A DNA stretch of 64,000 bases from Litchfieldella qijiaojingensis (GTDB lineage Bacteria; Pseudomonadota; Gammaproteobacteria; Pseudomonadales; Halomonadaceae). Positions 20,929 to 30,022 of this stretch are shown piece after piece. The DNA lies in contig NZ_BMXS01000010.1 of NCBI RefSeq assembly GCF_014651875.1, positions 72,788 through 136,787 of the forward strand, written 5' to 3'. The position numbers and the translations under genes were made by a program. The notes beneath the pieces are model-generated. The model searched no databases and was not told the DNA's origin. It was given only the letters and a program-made list of their open reading frames with translations. Positions within the stretch are counted from its first letter, which is position 1, and each line of letters begins with the position of its first letter.

Positions 20929-22683
20929 TCAATAGGTCAGAAAATGACCGTCATCGACGAAGCGCCGCTTGTTGCGGTATGGATAGACATCGATGACGCA
21001 GCCATCGAGGATGGCCTGTTGCAATCCCTTCCAGTAATCGGCATCGAACAGCTCCGGATGCAGTTCGTAGAAGAGCTTGCGTAGCCTGATGTCAGCAAAC
21101 AGGAAAGGACCAAATTCCTCGGGGAAAATATCATTGGGACCCACCGAGTACCAGGGCTCGTCGGCGAGTTCCTGCTCAGGATACATCGGCTCGGGGATCT
21201 TGCGGAAATTGCATTCGGTCAGGTAGCAGATTTCGTCGTAGTCGTAGAACACCACCCGACCATGGCGGGTCACACCGAAGTTCTTGAGCAGCATGTCGCC
21301 AGGGAAGATGTTGGCTGCGGCGAGCTGCTTGATGGCATTGCCGTAATCCTTGAGCACTGCCTCGGTTTCCTGTTCATCACACTCTTCGAGATATAAGTTC
21401 AGCGGCGTCATCATGCGCTCGGTATAGCAGTGTTTGATGATCACCTTGTCACCCTTGAGCTGTACCGTGGACGGCGCCGTCTCGAGCATTTCGGCCAAGC
21501 AGTCGGGGTCGAAATGGTCTTGGCGAGTGATGAAATTGGAGAACTCCTGGGTATCGGCCATGCGCCCCACCCGGTCGTGACGCTTGACCAGATGATACTT
21601 CTCGCGCACGTCATCGTGACTCATCTGCTTGGCAGGGTCGAAGCGGTCCTTGATGATCTTGAATACCGTGCGATACGACGGCAACACGAAGACCGCCATG
21701 ACCATTCCTCGTACACCCGGGGCGATCACGAACTTGTCCTCGCGCCGGGCCACGTGCCGGTTGAGAGCGCGGAAGAACTCGGTCTTGCCGTGTTTGAAGA
21801 AGCCAATGGCCGAGTAGAGCTCTCCTGCCGGCTTGTCGGGCATCAGTTCCTGCAGAAACGCCACGAACTCGCCGGGGACCTGCACCTCCACCTGAAAGTA
21901 GGCACGGGTAAAGGAGAAGATGATCGAAACCTCTTGAGGCTCGATGATTACGGTATCCAGGTGCAGCCCTTCGCAGGCTTCCTGACGTTCGCCATGCAGT
22001 ACCGGCAGCACCAGCGGCACCTGCTTGCCACCACCGCGAATGCGACCGACCAGATAGGCGCCCTTGTTGCGATAGAAGACGCTCTTGAGCAGCTCGACTT
22101 CAGCATCCTCTGCATCGCGGATCGCTTCCGGCAGATGCGCCCTCAGAAATGCCGTGCCCAGCTTCACATCACGCTCGATCTCCTCGAAGGGGGTTTCCAG
22201 CGGAGCTTCGGCAAGCGCCCAGCGCAACGCGGCGGCCCAATCGTCCTGCACGCGGAAGCGCCGGGTCAGCTCGATACCGGAGTGGTGGGAGGCAGCGTCC
22301 CGCGAGCTGTAGACGAACATCCAGTCGTTGCGGATATGTCGATGATGGAAGATCGAACAGAACATCGAGTTGAAGAATGTCTCGGACAACTCATAGTCCA
22401 GCCGCTGACTGATCAGCTCGGCATAGTGGGCCTTGGCCTCGCGCCAGCACTCACAGTCGGTCAGCTCCTCCTCATCGAAGGTGCACTGAAGACGCGCCAG
22501 GGTTTCCTCGACCTTCTCGTCGTAGAGGTTGATCCGCTCAGCCGAGGCTTGTTGCGCCTCGCGCCAGGCGGCATCACGGAACCGCCGTCGCGCATCCGCC
22601 GTGATCTGCTTGAAGCGCGAACGATACTCATCGAAGCCATGAAGGATAGTGGCAGCGAGACGGTAGGCGGCGGACAGTTTCAT
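20929..22683 (-). CDS. aceK: Isocitrate dehydrogenase kinase/phosphatase
   Basis: AceK phosphorylates and dephosphorylates isocitrate dehydrogenase, setting flux between the TCA cycle and the glyoxylate bypass. The 584-residue protein fits the family. Blocks include HGFDEYRSRFKQIT near the start, FFKHGKTEFFRAL, APGVRGMVMAVFVLPSY (ATP-binding), KHCYTERMMTPLNLYL and VVFYDYDEICYL (DYDE metal site). Unlike in enterobacteria there is no aceBA next to it; it lies downstream of trkI on the same strand with a 107-base gap. Confidence 0.97.
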   Translation of the reverse strand: MKLSAAYRLAATILHGFDEYRSRFKQITADARRRFRDAAWREAQQASAERINLYDEKVEETLARLQCTFDEEELTDCECWREAKAHYAELISQRLDYELSETFFNSMFCSIFHHRHIRNDWMFVYSSRDAASHHSGIELTRRFRVQDDWAAALRWALAEAPLETPFEEIERDVKLGTAFLRAHLPEAIRDAEDAEVELLKSVFYRNKGAYLVGRIRGGGKQVPLVLPVLHGERQEACEGLHLDTVIIEPQEVSIIFSFTRAYFQVEVQVPGEFVAFLQELMPDKPAGELYSAIGFFKHGKTEFFRALNRHVARREDKFVIAPGVRGMVMAVFVLPSYRTVFKIIKDRFDPAKQMSHDDVREKYHLVKRHDRVGRMADTQEFSNFITRQDHFDPDCLAEMLETAPSTVQLKGDKVIIKHCYTERMMTPLNLYLEECDEQETEAVLKDYGNAIKQLAAANIFPGDMLLKNFGVTRHGRVVFYDYDEICYLTECNFRKIPEPMYPEQELADEPWYSVGPNDIFPEEFGPFLFADIRLRKLFYELHPELFDADYWKGLQQAILDGCVIDVYPYRNKRRFVDDGHFLTY

Positions 22684-22790
22684 GGCGATCTCCAGGCGTC
22701 GTCAGCCCCATAGCATCGACGATTATGCGTGGCATGGCGAGGCGACCATGGTGGAGGCGGCTGTAGTCTTTTGACAATCCAGCCCGTATC

Positions 22791-24275
22791 TCACTTGCGC
22801 CAGAACATCGGTGTCAGCAACACCAGGACGGTGAGAATCTCCAGGCGCCCCACCAGCATACCGAAACACAACAGCCATTTGGCAGCATCCGGCAGCGGTG
22901 CGAAGTTGCCAGCCGGACCGATGATATCGCCCAACCCCGGGCCGACATTGGCCACCGCGGTGGCAGCCCCGGACAAGGAGGTGACGAAGTCCAGCCCCAG
23001 CAGCGACAACCCCAATGCCAGGCCGGCAATGGTCAGGAAAAAGAAGAACGAGAATGCCACTACGCCGCGTGAAATATCGTCGGTCAGCGGCATGCCGTTG
23101 TAGCGCGAGGAGAACACGCCATTGGTGTGGATCAGGAACCGCAACTGGTTCTTGAGCATTTCCGCCGCGACCTGGAAACGGAAGATCTTCATCCCGCCAC
23201 TGGTCGAGCCGCTGCACCCGCCCACGAACGTCAGGTAGAAGAAGGCCACGAAGGCCAGCGGCCCCCACTGGCTGTAATCGTCCGAGGCATAACCGGTGGT
23301 GGTGACCACCGATACCACATTGAAGGTGGCCTGGGTCAGGGCCTCGAAAGGCGCGGTTCCCAACGCAACGCGATAGGCGGCAAGCCCGACGATCACCGCA
23401 CCAAGCAAGGCCAACAGGCCGCGCACTTGTTCGTCACGCCACAAGGCCAGCCGCGAGCCGCGCAGAAAACGGATATAGAGCACGAAGGGCAGAGCCCCGG
23501 CGAGCATGAACAGCGAGCCCGTCCAGAGAATGAAGGGGTTGTCGGCATAGGCACCGAACGAGGCATCGGAATTGGCGAAGCCGCCGGTGGCCAGCGAGGT
23601 CATGGCATGCACCACGGCGTCCAACAGCGACATGCCCCCCAGCCAGTACGTGACGGCAGCCAACAAGGTGAAGCCGCAATAGACGCTCAAGGTGGCCTTG
23701 GCGATGCCACCGGTGCGCGGCATGACCTTGTCCGACCAGTCGGACGACTCGGTGTGGAAAAGCCGCATGCCGCCTACCTTCAGGAACGGCAGGATGGCGA
23801 TACCCATGACGATGATGCCGATACCGCCCAACCACTGCATGATGCCACGCCACAACTTGAGTCCATCGGACAAATCCTCGATATGCACCAGGATGGTGGA
23901 GCCGGTGGTGGTGATCGCCGAGACCGATTCGAAGACCGCATTGGTGAGCGTCAACTGGGGAGCTCCCAGCACCAACGGCAAACTGGCAAAGCCACTGATG
24001 GTCACCCAGCTCAGGGTCGTGAGCACGAACATCTGACGTGGCTTGAGCTCGATCTGTACGCGCCAGGTGAGCAGCCAAGCGCCAATCACGGCCAGCAGCA
24101 CGGTGAATATCGACAGGATGAAGGCCGGGGCATCGGGATCGCGTTCGATCAGCAACACCGCCAATGGCAGGGCCATGAAAATGGCCAGCACCAGCCACAA
24201 CACGGCCAGGACCTTGAGCACCGGCGCCCAGCCCAATGCCCTCTGCACGCTTCCCCACTCCACACGTGACGCCAT
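22791..24275 (-). CDS. trkI: Second TrkH-type potassium transporter (TrkI-like)
   Basis: The 494-residue membrane protein is a divergent paralogue of TrkH at 17235-18683. Both share the WLGGIGIIVMGIAILPFLKVGG block, pore loops (SVSAITTTGSTILV, SLATGGFANSDAS, VSVVTTTGYASDD) and GGCSGSTSGGMKIFRF. Halomonas elongata is known to have TrkH and TrkI that both depend on a single TrkA; this arrangement fits, and no second trkA is present. The symbol trkI is assigned by that analogy. Confidence 0.88.
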   Translation of the reverse strand: MASRVEWGSVQRALGWAPVLKVLAVLWLVLAIFMALPLAVLLIERDPDAPAFILSIFTVLLAVIGAWLLTWRVQIELKPRQMFVLTTLSWVTISGFASLPLVLGAPQLTLTNAVFESVSAITTTGSTILVHIEDLSDGLKLWRGIMQWLGGIGIIVMGIAILPFLKVGGMRLFHTESSDWSDKVMPRTGGIAKATLSVYCGFTLLAAVTYWLGGMSLLDAVVHAMTSLATGGFANSDASFGAYADNPFILWTGSLFMLAGALPFVLYIRFLRGSRLALWRDEQVRGLLALLGAVIVGLAAYRVALGTAPFEALTQATFNVVSVVTTTGYASDDYSQWGPLAFVAFFYLTFVGGCSGSTSGGMKIFRFQVAAEMLKNQLRFLIHTNGVFSSRYNGMPLTDDISRGVVAFSFFFFLTIAGLALGLSLLGLDFVTSLSGAATAVANVGPGLGDIIGPAGNFAPLPDAAKWLLCFGMLVGRLEILTVLVLLTPMFWRK

Positions 24276-24409
24276 CGATAGTGGCCTTTTCCGATTATTC
24301 CGATCAGACGGCGCTACTATAGTCGATCCTGCTTCTGTTGCAATGCCGCATAGATGACAGCCTCGGCCCGAATGGCGACAATAGCCCTCTTTTCAACCCA
24401 AGATTGCCG

Positions 24410-25195
24410 ATGTCAGAAAATCTCCAGGAAGCGCCCCTGCCCATCGTCTATCGTGACGAGTCCTTGGTCGCGATCGCAAAGCCAGCCGGAATGCTGGTCC
24501 ATCGCACCGCACTGGCACGCGGCGAGACCCGCTTCGTGGTCCAGACCCTGCGCGACCAGTTGGGCCAACATGTCTATCCCGTGCACCGCCTGGACCGGCC
24601 GACCTCGGGACTGCTGCTGTTCGCCCTTTCCTCCAATATTGCTGCTTGCCTGGCCGAGGAGTTCACCCGGCATCGCGTGGAAAAGCGCTACCTGGCGGTG
24701 GTGCGCGGAGTGGGTCCGGAATGCGAGCGTCTGGACTATGCCCTGCGCGAGGAGGATGGCAACCGCCCCAAGATCGAGATGCCGGCCATGGAGGCGATCA
24801 CCGAGGTGCGCCGCCTGGACAGTGTCGAACTCCCGGTCCAGGTGGACCGCTATCCGCGAACACGCTATTCGTTGATGGAGGCCACTCCCCTGACCGGGCG
24901 CCGCCACCAGATCCGCCGCCACCTATCACGGCGCGGCTATCCGATCATCGGCGATGCCAAGCACGGCAAGGGCAATCACAACCGCTTCTTTCGCGAGCGA
25001 CTCGACTGTCCGGGACTATTGCTGGCCGCGGTCGAACTGAAGTTCCGCCATCCCGTGAAGCCATCCTGGCTGCGCCTGAATGCCGGACTGAACCACAACC
25101 TGACCCTGCTCTTCGAGCGTTTCGGCTGGGCGGGCCATATGCCCTCCCCAAGGGTTCATTGGGAAGACGACGAGGTAGACTGTGCCCTCCCATGA
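24410..25195 (+). CDS. truC: tRNA pseudouridine(65) synthase TruC-like
   Basis: The 261-residue product has the RluA-family catalytic motif HRLDRPTSGLLLFA with the nucleophilic Asp, followed by KRYLAVVRG and TGRRHQIRRHLSRRGYPIIGD. The lack of an S4 domain and the overall length favour TruC (tRNA U65) over RluA/RluC/RluD. The chosen ATG at 24410 is downstream of another in-frame ATG at 24338 that lacks homology. The last 14 bases overlap tcdA. Confidence 0.9.
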   Translation: MSENLQEAPLPIVYRDESLVAIAKPAGMLVHRTALARGETRFVVQTLRDQLGQHVYPVHRLDRPTSGLLLFALSSNIAACLAEEFTRHRVEKRYLAVVRGVGPECERLDYALREEDGNRPKIEMPAMEAITEVRRLDSVELPVQVDRYPRTRYSLMEATPLTGRRHQIRRHLSRRGYPIIGDAKHGKGNHNRFFRERLDCPGLLLAAVELKFRHPVKPSWLRLNAGLNHNLTLLFERFGWAGHMPSPRVHWEDDEVDCALP

Positions 25196-26036
25196 CGACA
25201 TCACCGTGTCCCGCGATACACGAGGAATCGCCACTGCCGGCCAGTACGATTCACACGACGACTATGCATTTCGCTTCGGTGGCATTCGTCGCCTGTACGG
25301 CAGCCGCGCGGCCCATGTCTTTCGCCACGCGCACGTGGTGGTCGTGGGCGTCGGCGGCGTGGGAAGCTGGACCGTGGAAGCGTTGGCCCGTGCCGGCATC
25401 GGCAAGCTGACCCTGATCGATCTCGATGACGTCTGCGTCTCCAACGTCAATCGTCAGCTTCACGCCCTGGACGGCACCATCGGCCGCCCCAAGGTCGAGG
25501 TGTTGGCCGAGCGTTGTCGTGCCATCCATCCCGGCATCGAGGTGGTGGCCGATACGGCCTTCGTCACGCCAACCAATCTGGCGACCCGCCTATCCACGGA
25601 TGCCGACCACGTGGTCGACGCCATCGACAATGTGGCCGCCAAGGCCGCATTGATCGCGTGGTGCAAGCGCGCCAAACTGCCGATCACCGTGACCGGTGCC
25701 GCAGGGGGCCAGACCGACCCCACTCGAATCCAAGTCGCCGACCTGACGCGTACCGAACACGATCCCTTGCTGGCCAAAGTGCGCTCGAAGCTGCGCCGCG
25801 ACTACGGCTTCTCTCGCAATCCCAAGCGGCGCTTCGGCATCGAATGCATCTATTCGGACGAACAACTGGTCTATCCTGGCAGCGATGGCGAAGTCTGCCA
25901 CTCGAGACCTGGTCTTGGCGAGGCCACTCGCCTGGACTGCGCCAGCGGATTCGGGGCCGCCACCTTCGTCACCGGCAGCTTCGGGTTCACCGCCGCGGCA
26001 CGCGTCATGGCACGCCTGTCACGCCAGGCCCAGTAA
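25182..26036 (+). CDS. tcdA: tRNA threonylcarbamoyladenosine dehydratase TcdA
   Basis: TcdA (CsdL) cyclises t6A37 to ct6A in tRNA in an ATP-dependent reaction. The 284-residue E1-like protein shows RFGGIRRLYG, the nucleotide loop VVVVGVGGVGSWTVEALARAG, TLIDLDDVCVSNVNRQ and VVDAIDNVAAKAALI. Start is GTG 25182 with GAGG about 6 bases upstream, inside truC. Together with tsaC it gives two steps of the same tRNA modification in this window. Confidence 0.95.
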   Translation: MPSHDDITVSRDTRGIATAGQYDSHDDYAFRFGGIRRLYGSRAAHVFRHAHVVVVGVGGVGSWTVEALARAGIGKLTLIDLDDVCVSNVNRQLHALDGTIGRPKVEVLAERCRAIHPGIEVVADTAFVTPTNLATRLSTDADHVVDAIDNVAAKAALIAWCKRAKLPITVTGAAGGQTDPTRIQVADLTRTEHDPLLAKVRSKLRRDYGFSRNPKRRFGIECIYSDEQLVYPGSDGEVCHSRPGLGEATRLDCASGFGAATFVTGSFGFTAAARVMARLSRQAQ

Positions 26037-26070
26037 ACCATATCGTCACTGCCCGCACAGGAGAGCCGCG

Positions 26071-26301
26071 ATGAGTCATGAAAGCCACCACCCGGTACCG
26101 GGCATCTATGTCCACTATAAGGGTGCACGCTATGAGGTGCTCGGTGTGGCCCACCACAGCGAGACCGAAGAAGCCATGGTGGTCTATCGGGCGCTCTACG
26201 GTGATTACGGCCTGTGGGTCAGGCCGCTCGACATGTTCTGCGAAACCGTCGAAGTACAGGGCGAACCGGTGGCACGGTTCGCCCTGGAGAAGGCATTCTA
26301 A
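26071..26301 (+). CDS. DUF1653 domain protein
   Basis: The 76-residue protein begins at ATG 26071 after AGGAGA. It carries the short conserved pattern GIYVHYKGARYEVLGVAHHSETEE, then VVYRALYGDYGLWVRPLDMF, that defines DUF1653. The fold is small and beta-rich; its function is not known. It follows tcdA by 34 bases and converges with bfr 12 bases downstream. Confidence 0.88.
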   Translation: MSHESHHPVPGIYVHYKGARYEVLGVAHHSETEEAMVVYRALYGDYGLWVRPLDMFCETVEVQGEPVARFALEKAF

Positions 26302-26313
26302 CCGGCAGGCAGA

Positions 26314-26790
26314 TCAACCCGGTTCGTGCATCTGCTTCTGCAGGTAGTTCTCGATGCCGACCTTGTCGATCAGGCTCAGTTCGGTCTCGAGATGATCGAT
26401 GTGCTCTTCCTCGTCGTCGAGGATGCACTTGAACAGGTCGCGACTGACATAGTCCTTGACCTGCTCGCAGTAGGTGATGGCCTCGATCAGGTCGTTGCGT
26501 CCCTGATGCTCCAGTGCCAGGTCGCATTCGAGCATTTCGCGGGTGTTCTCGCCGATACGCAGCTTACCGAGATCCTGCAGATTGGGAACACCCTCGAGGA
26601 ACAGGATGCGCTCGATCAGCACATCGGCATGCTTCATTTCCTCGATGGATTCGTCGTATTCCCATTTCGCCAGTGCCGCCAGGCCCCAGTCCTTATACAT
26701 CTTGGCATGCAGGAAATACTGGTTGATGGCCACCAGCTCATTGCCGAGCACGGTGTTGAGGTGGGTAATGACCTTGGCGTCGCCTTTCAT
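26314..26790 (-). CDS. bfr: Bacterioferritin
   Basis: Bacterioferritin is a 24-mer iron store with haem at subunit interfaces. The 158-residue product has the four-helix ferritin pattern. Ferroxidase-centre residues are visible in [29 protein letters not shown] and [13 protein letters not shown], and a Met near residue 52 in EEMKHAD is the typical haem ligand. ATG 26790 has AGGAAAGTTCG upstream. Its partner ferredoxin gene bfd lies 188 bases upstream on the same strand. Confidence 0.96.
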   Translation of the reverse strand: MKGDAKVITHLNTVLGNELVAINQYFLHAKMYKDWGLAALAKWEYDESIEEMKHADVLIERILFLEGVPNLQDLGKLRIGENTREMLECDLALEHQGRNDLIEAITYCEQVKDYVSRDLFKCILDDEEEHIDHLETELSLIDKVGIENYLQKQMHEPG

Positions 26791-26945
26791 CGAACTTTCC
26801 TCCTGGAACCTTTGGCGCGAAGAAGCGGCCGGCACATTCGGATATGCCCAGCCTCCATCGTTTCACGCAGTATTGTCAAAAAAGGAGAAAAAGTCCAACC
26901 ACGACAGCATGTTAGCGAGACATCAGTGCAACTGTGAAAGGTTGA

Positions 26946-26968
26946 CACTTGACCTTGTCTATCAAGTG
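26946..26968 (-). terminator. Small inverted repeat after bfd
   Basis: Seven-base arms (CACTTGA 26946-26952 with TCAAGTG 26962-26968) and a 9-base loop, 11 bases after the bfd stop on the minus strand. No U tract follows, so it may be a weak terminator or an operator between bfd and bfr. Confidence 0.35.
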
Positions 26969-26978
26969 ACCGGCATTC

Positions 26979-27182
26979 TCACACGGCATAGGCCAGGTCG
27001 GCTGCCGACATGACCTCGCGTGCGATGGCATCGCGGGTGATGTTCTTGCCCATGCTGGCACACTTGCCGCACTGGTCGGCACAGCCAGTCCGTTTGCGGA
27101 CCTCGCGCCAACTGCGTGCGCCTTCACTGACGGCTTCCCTGATAGCGTGATCGGTCACGCCCCGACATAGACAAACGTACAT
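26979..27182 (-). CDS. bfd: Bacterioferritin-associated ferredoxin
   Basis: Bfd is a [2Fe-2S] protein that reduces and mobilises iron from bacterioferritin. The 67-residue protein begins MYVCLCRGVTDHAIREAV and ends its cluster region with CADQCGKCA, giving the C-x-C ... C-x2-C ligand pattern of the family. The start at 27182 matches the usual N-terminus. Placement upstream of bfr fits joint iron-dependent regulation. Confidence 0.95.
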   Translation of the reverse strand: MYVCLCRGVTDHAIREAVSEGARSWREVRKRTGCADQCGKCASMGKNITRDAIAREVMSAADLAYAV

Positions 27183-27208
27183 TGCATCACCTCGCTGCGT
27201 ATCGCATC

Positions 27209-27230
27209 CCAAATGTAAATGATTCGCAGA
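27209..27230. promoter_or_regulatory. Possible Fur box upstream of bfd
   Basis: The sequence AAATGTAAATGATTCGCA upstream of bfd contains the AATGAT core of Fur hexamer sites and partial matches around it. bfd genes are commonly Fur-repressed. The match is incomplete, so this is a suggestion only. Confidence 0.3.
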
Positions 27231-27262
27231 GGCTATTGCAACCCTCAATTTTTCCTATCGAG

Positions 27263-27724
27263 CTACTTTTTCCCAGGCTTGTTCTTGTCTTGCTTGGGCA
27301 CCACCACCACCCGGGTGTTCGACACGATATCCGACCAACTGCGCTTCTCGGCATCGAACAGGATCCACCAGTACCCCAGGCCAAGGGCTGCCAACGAGGC
27401 ACAGGCGGCCAGGAAGCGCAGCAGGCTCTGTACCAGTGTGATGCTCATGCCGTCGGTCGTCTGCACCCGTAGTCGCCAGGCTTGCATGCCCAGCGTCATG
27501 CCGGCGCGCATCCAGAAGAAGGCAAAGAAAGCAAAGGTCGCTACGAACAGCAGGCTGTGGAACAGCGGCGTTTCATTGGCCTCTCCGCGGTTGAGCGCCA
27601 CGGCGACAAACCCCATCAGCATCCAGATCGCCACAAGCAGGAATAGATCGTAGACCATCGCGGCGAGCCGGCGCGCGAGCCCGGCGGGCCAGGTATTGTC
27701 GAGATCGGTGAAGCGTCGTCGCAT
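27263..27724 (-). CDS. RDD family membrane protein
   Basis: The 153-residue product has the N-terminal ARRLAAMVYDLFLL pattern with the Arg and Asp residues that give RDD proteins their name, then two or three further helices and GMTLGMQAWRLRVQ. Family members are small inner-membrane proteins, a few linked to ion transport, but most have no known function. The start at 27724 lies 4 bases past the lptG stop, so it is probably cotranscribed with lptFG. Confidence 0.85.
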   Translation of the reverse strand: MRRRFTDLDNTWPAGLARRLAAMVYDLFLLVAIWMLMGFVAVALNRGEANETPLFHSLLFVATFAFFAFFWMRAGMTLGMQAWRLRVQTTDGMSITLVQSLLRFLAACASLAALGLGYWWILFDAEKRSWSDIVSNTRVVVVPKQDKNKPGKK

Positions 27725-27728
27725 GTCG

Positions 27729-28793
27729 TCAACCCGTGCGTCGTAACAGATAGAGGCCCAGGACGGCACAGATCAGGGTCGGCCCCAGCACCGCCCACGC
27801 CGGCGAGAAGCCAAATACCGTGGAAGCCGGCGCCAGTAGGTCCTGAAGATACTTGAACGAAAGCCCGGTGATCACACCGTAGAAGACCCGGGTACCGGCG
27901 GCCACGCTGCGCAGGGGGCCGAACACGAAAGAAGCCGCCACCAGCACCAACGAAGCCATGGTCAGGGGCATCAGCATCTTCTGCCAGAAATACAACAGCG
28001 GTTGGGTCGCCTGTAACCCCTGAGCCTCCAGGTAACGAGCATACGCCCATAATTCACTGGGTGCCTGGCTATTGACAGGACGCAACAGACGGCTGAGCTG
28101 CTCGGGGGTTAGCCTGGTCTGCCACTCCATGCGCTCGTGCGTCTCGGCCTCGGTGTGCCCGTTGAGAAAGCGGGTGACCTGGGCGTCCTCTAGAGTCCAG
28201 TGGCCGTCTTCCCATACAGCGCGCGCAGCGGATGTGGCCACACGCAGTTCCTGCCCCTCGAACTCGTAACGGGTCAAGTCCAGCACCGTGTCATCGGCTC
28301 GAATGGCGCCGAAACGGTAGAAGGTATCGCCTTCCCGTTGCCACCCTCCTCTTTCGGTCATGATGGCTCCTTCACCCTGAAGCTGTTCCAGCCGCCAGGC
28401 ACTAGCAAACTGTTCGGTACGCGGGCTGACGTATTCCGCCATCAGCAACACGACGGCGATGACCAGAATGATCGGCTTCATCACCCCCCACAGGATGCGT
28501 GCCAGAGAGCGTCCGGCAGCGCGCATCACCGTCAGTTCGTTACTGGACGCCATGCTGCCCAGGCCGATCAGGGCGCCGATCAGCACGCCGACCGGAGCAT
28601 ATTGGTAGAATCGCCAGGGCAGACGCATCAGTAGGTAAAGCAGCACCTCGAAGGCGCTATAGCCACCCTCCACATCGTCCAGGTCGTTGATGTAGGAGAT
28701 CACCAGATCGAGCCCCAGCACCACCACCTGCACCACGATGATCGCCGCCAGTACGTTGCGGGCGATGTAGCGATCGAGACGATCGGCCAGCAT
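27729..28793 (-). CDS. lptG: LPS export ABC transporter permease LptG
   Basis: LptG is one of the two permeases of the LptB2FG transporter that extracts lipopolysaccharide from the inner membrane. ATG 28793 has GAGGG upstream and gives 354 residues. The order is transmembrane helices 1-3 (LDRYIARNVLAAIIVVQVV, YLLMRLPWRFYQYAPVGVLI), a periplasmic beta-jellyroll domain (about 100-260), then three more helices. The start overlaps lptF (TGATG). Confidence 0.95.
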   Translation of the reverse strand: MLADRLDRYIARNVLAAIIVVQVVVLGLDLVISYINDLDDVEGGYSAFEVLLYLLMRLPWRFYQYAPVGVLIGALIGLGSMASSNELTVMRAAGRSLARILWGVMKPIILVIAVVLLMAEYVSPRTEQFASAWRLEQLQGEGAIMTERGGWQREGDTFYRFGAIRADDTVLDLTRYEFEGQELRVATSAARAVWEDGHWTLEDAQVTRFLNGHTEAETHERMEWQTRLTPEQLSRLLRPVNSQAPSELWAYARYLEAQGLQATQPLLYFWQKMLMPLTMASLVLVAASFVFGPLRSVAAGTRVFYGVITGLSFKYLQDLLAPASTVFGFSPAWAVLGPTLICAVLGLYLLRRTG

Positions 28794-29872
28794 CAACGAA
28801 TCCCTCCGCGCTGAAAACGCTGCATCAGCCATAGACCGAGCAGAAGATAAACGCCATGGATCGGCCACATGCCTATCACAGGCGACAGGGAACCACGTCC
28901 GATGGCATCCATGGCGGCCAACATCAGGCTGAGGTAACTGATATGCAGGAAGATCGCCGGCAACAACTTGGCGAAACGTCCCTGACGCGGATTGACTTTG
29001 GATAACGGCTGAGCCAGCAACGTCAGGATCAGTACCATCAATGGCAAGCTGACGCGCCATTGCAACTGGGCACGGGCCTCAGGAGAGTCGTCATTCAACA
29101 GGGCCAGGGTCGAGGCATACTCGGCCGCTTCCAGGTCGCGATCCTGACCGGCGAGCGACAGCCTTACCGCATAGGTTTCGAACTCCAGGCGCTCGGCCTC
29201 GAAGCGTCCTGGATCGACGCTGTAGCGCTCACCATCGGTCAGTACCAGAAAACGGCTACCGGTTTCTTCGTCAACGGTCTGGTAGCCACTGGTGGCGCGG
29301 GTAACGACACTTTCCGGTGTGCCGTCACGGCGTCGCTGACGTTCGCTGATGAAGACTTCCTGCATGCGGGTCTGATTATCGGCCAAGGCTTCGGTATAAG
29401 CGGTACGCCCGTCGCCGAAATCCTGGAAACGCCCAGGCACGAGGGCGGTGAAGTCCAGTCGACTCTGCTGCTCGGCGATCAAGCGCTCGTTGTGCAGGGC
29501 GCCCGCTGGCGTCAGCCATAGGCTACACATCCCCACTAGCACCGCTATCAGCACCGCCGGCACCAGGCTCACCGTCAACAGCCGGCTGGGGCTGGTGCCG
29601 CAGGCCACCAACACGGTGATCTCACTGTTGAGATAGAGCTGCCCATAGGCCAGCAGGATGCCCAGGAACAATGCCAGCGGAAGGATCAGCTCGGCGAACC
29701 CCGGCAAGTGAAAGAGCATCAGGGTACCGAGGATACTGGCCGGGATTTCGCCCTCGGCGGCATCGGTGAAATAGCGGATGAAACGACTGCCCATGATCAC
29801 CAGTAGCAACACCCCCGCCACCGCGAACATGGTCAGCAGTATTTCACGCGTCAGATAGCGGAATATGATCAA
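28793..29872 (-). CDS. lptF: LPS export ABC transporter permease LptF
   Basis: LptF pairs with LptG. I place the start at TTG 29872, giving IIFRYLTREILLTMFAVAG at the N-terminus and 359 residues, close to the family norm, with GGGAG about 6 bases upstream; a longer frame reaching 29962 adds sequence not seen in LptF. The family helices (FHLPGFAELILPLALFLGIL, ACGTSPSRLL) flank the periplasmic domain. It diverges from pepA, an arrangement common in gammaproteobacteria. Confidence 0.94.
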   Translation of the reverse strand: MIIFRYLTREILLTMFAVAGVLLLVIMGSRFIRYFTDAAEGEIPASILGTLMLFHLPGFAELILPLALFLGILLAYGQLYLNSEITVLVACGTSPSRLLTVSLVPAVLIAVLVGMCSLWLTPAGALHNERLIAEQQSRLDFTALVPGRFQDFGDGRTAYTEALADNQTRMQEVFISERQRRRDGTPESVVTRATSGYQTVDEETGSRFLVLTDGERYSVDPGRFEAERLEFETYAVRLSLAGQDRDLEAAEYASTLALLNDDSPEARAQLQWRVSLPLMVLILTLLAQPLSKVNPRQGRFAKLLPAIFLHISYLSLMLAAMDAIGRGSLSPVIGMWPIHGVYLLLGLWLMQRFQRGGIR

Positions 29873-30022
29873 GACAATCTCCCGAGGCGACTCCCTGGCG
29901 CTCCTTGCGCCACCCCCCATGCAATAGTGAAGTGCTTTGCGTACACTGGAGGGATTCGGCAACGGAACCTTACCGTGCCGGCATTATCCAGATTCCCCCT
30001 ACACTTGTCTTGTGGAGACGCC

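Noticed and set aside
21430-22713. A 427-codon frame antisense to aceK
   Set aside because: Same cause: GC-rich codon bias leaves long antisense frames; aceK motifs are certain.
23127-24269. A 380-codon frame antisense to trkI
   Set aside because: The product is a low-complexity Gln/His/Gly-rich string, typical of a shadow of a membrane-protein gene.
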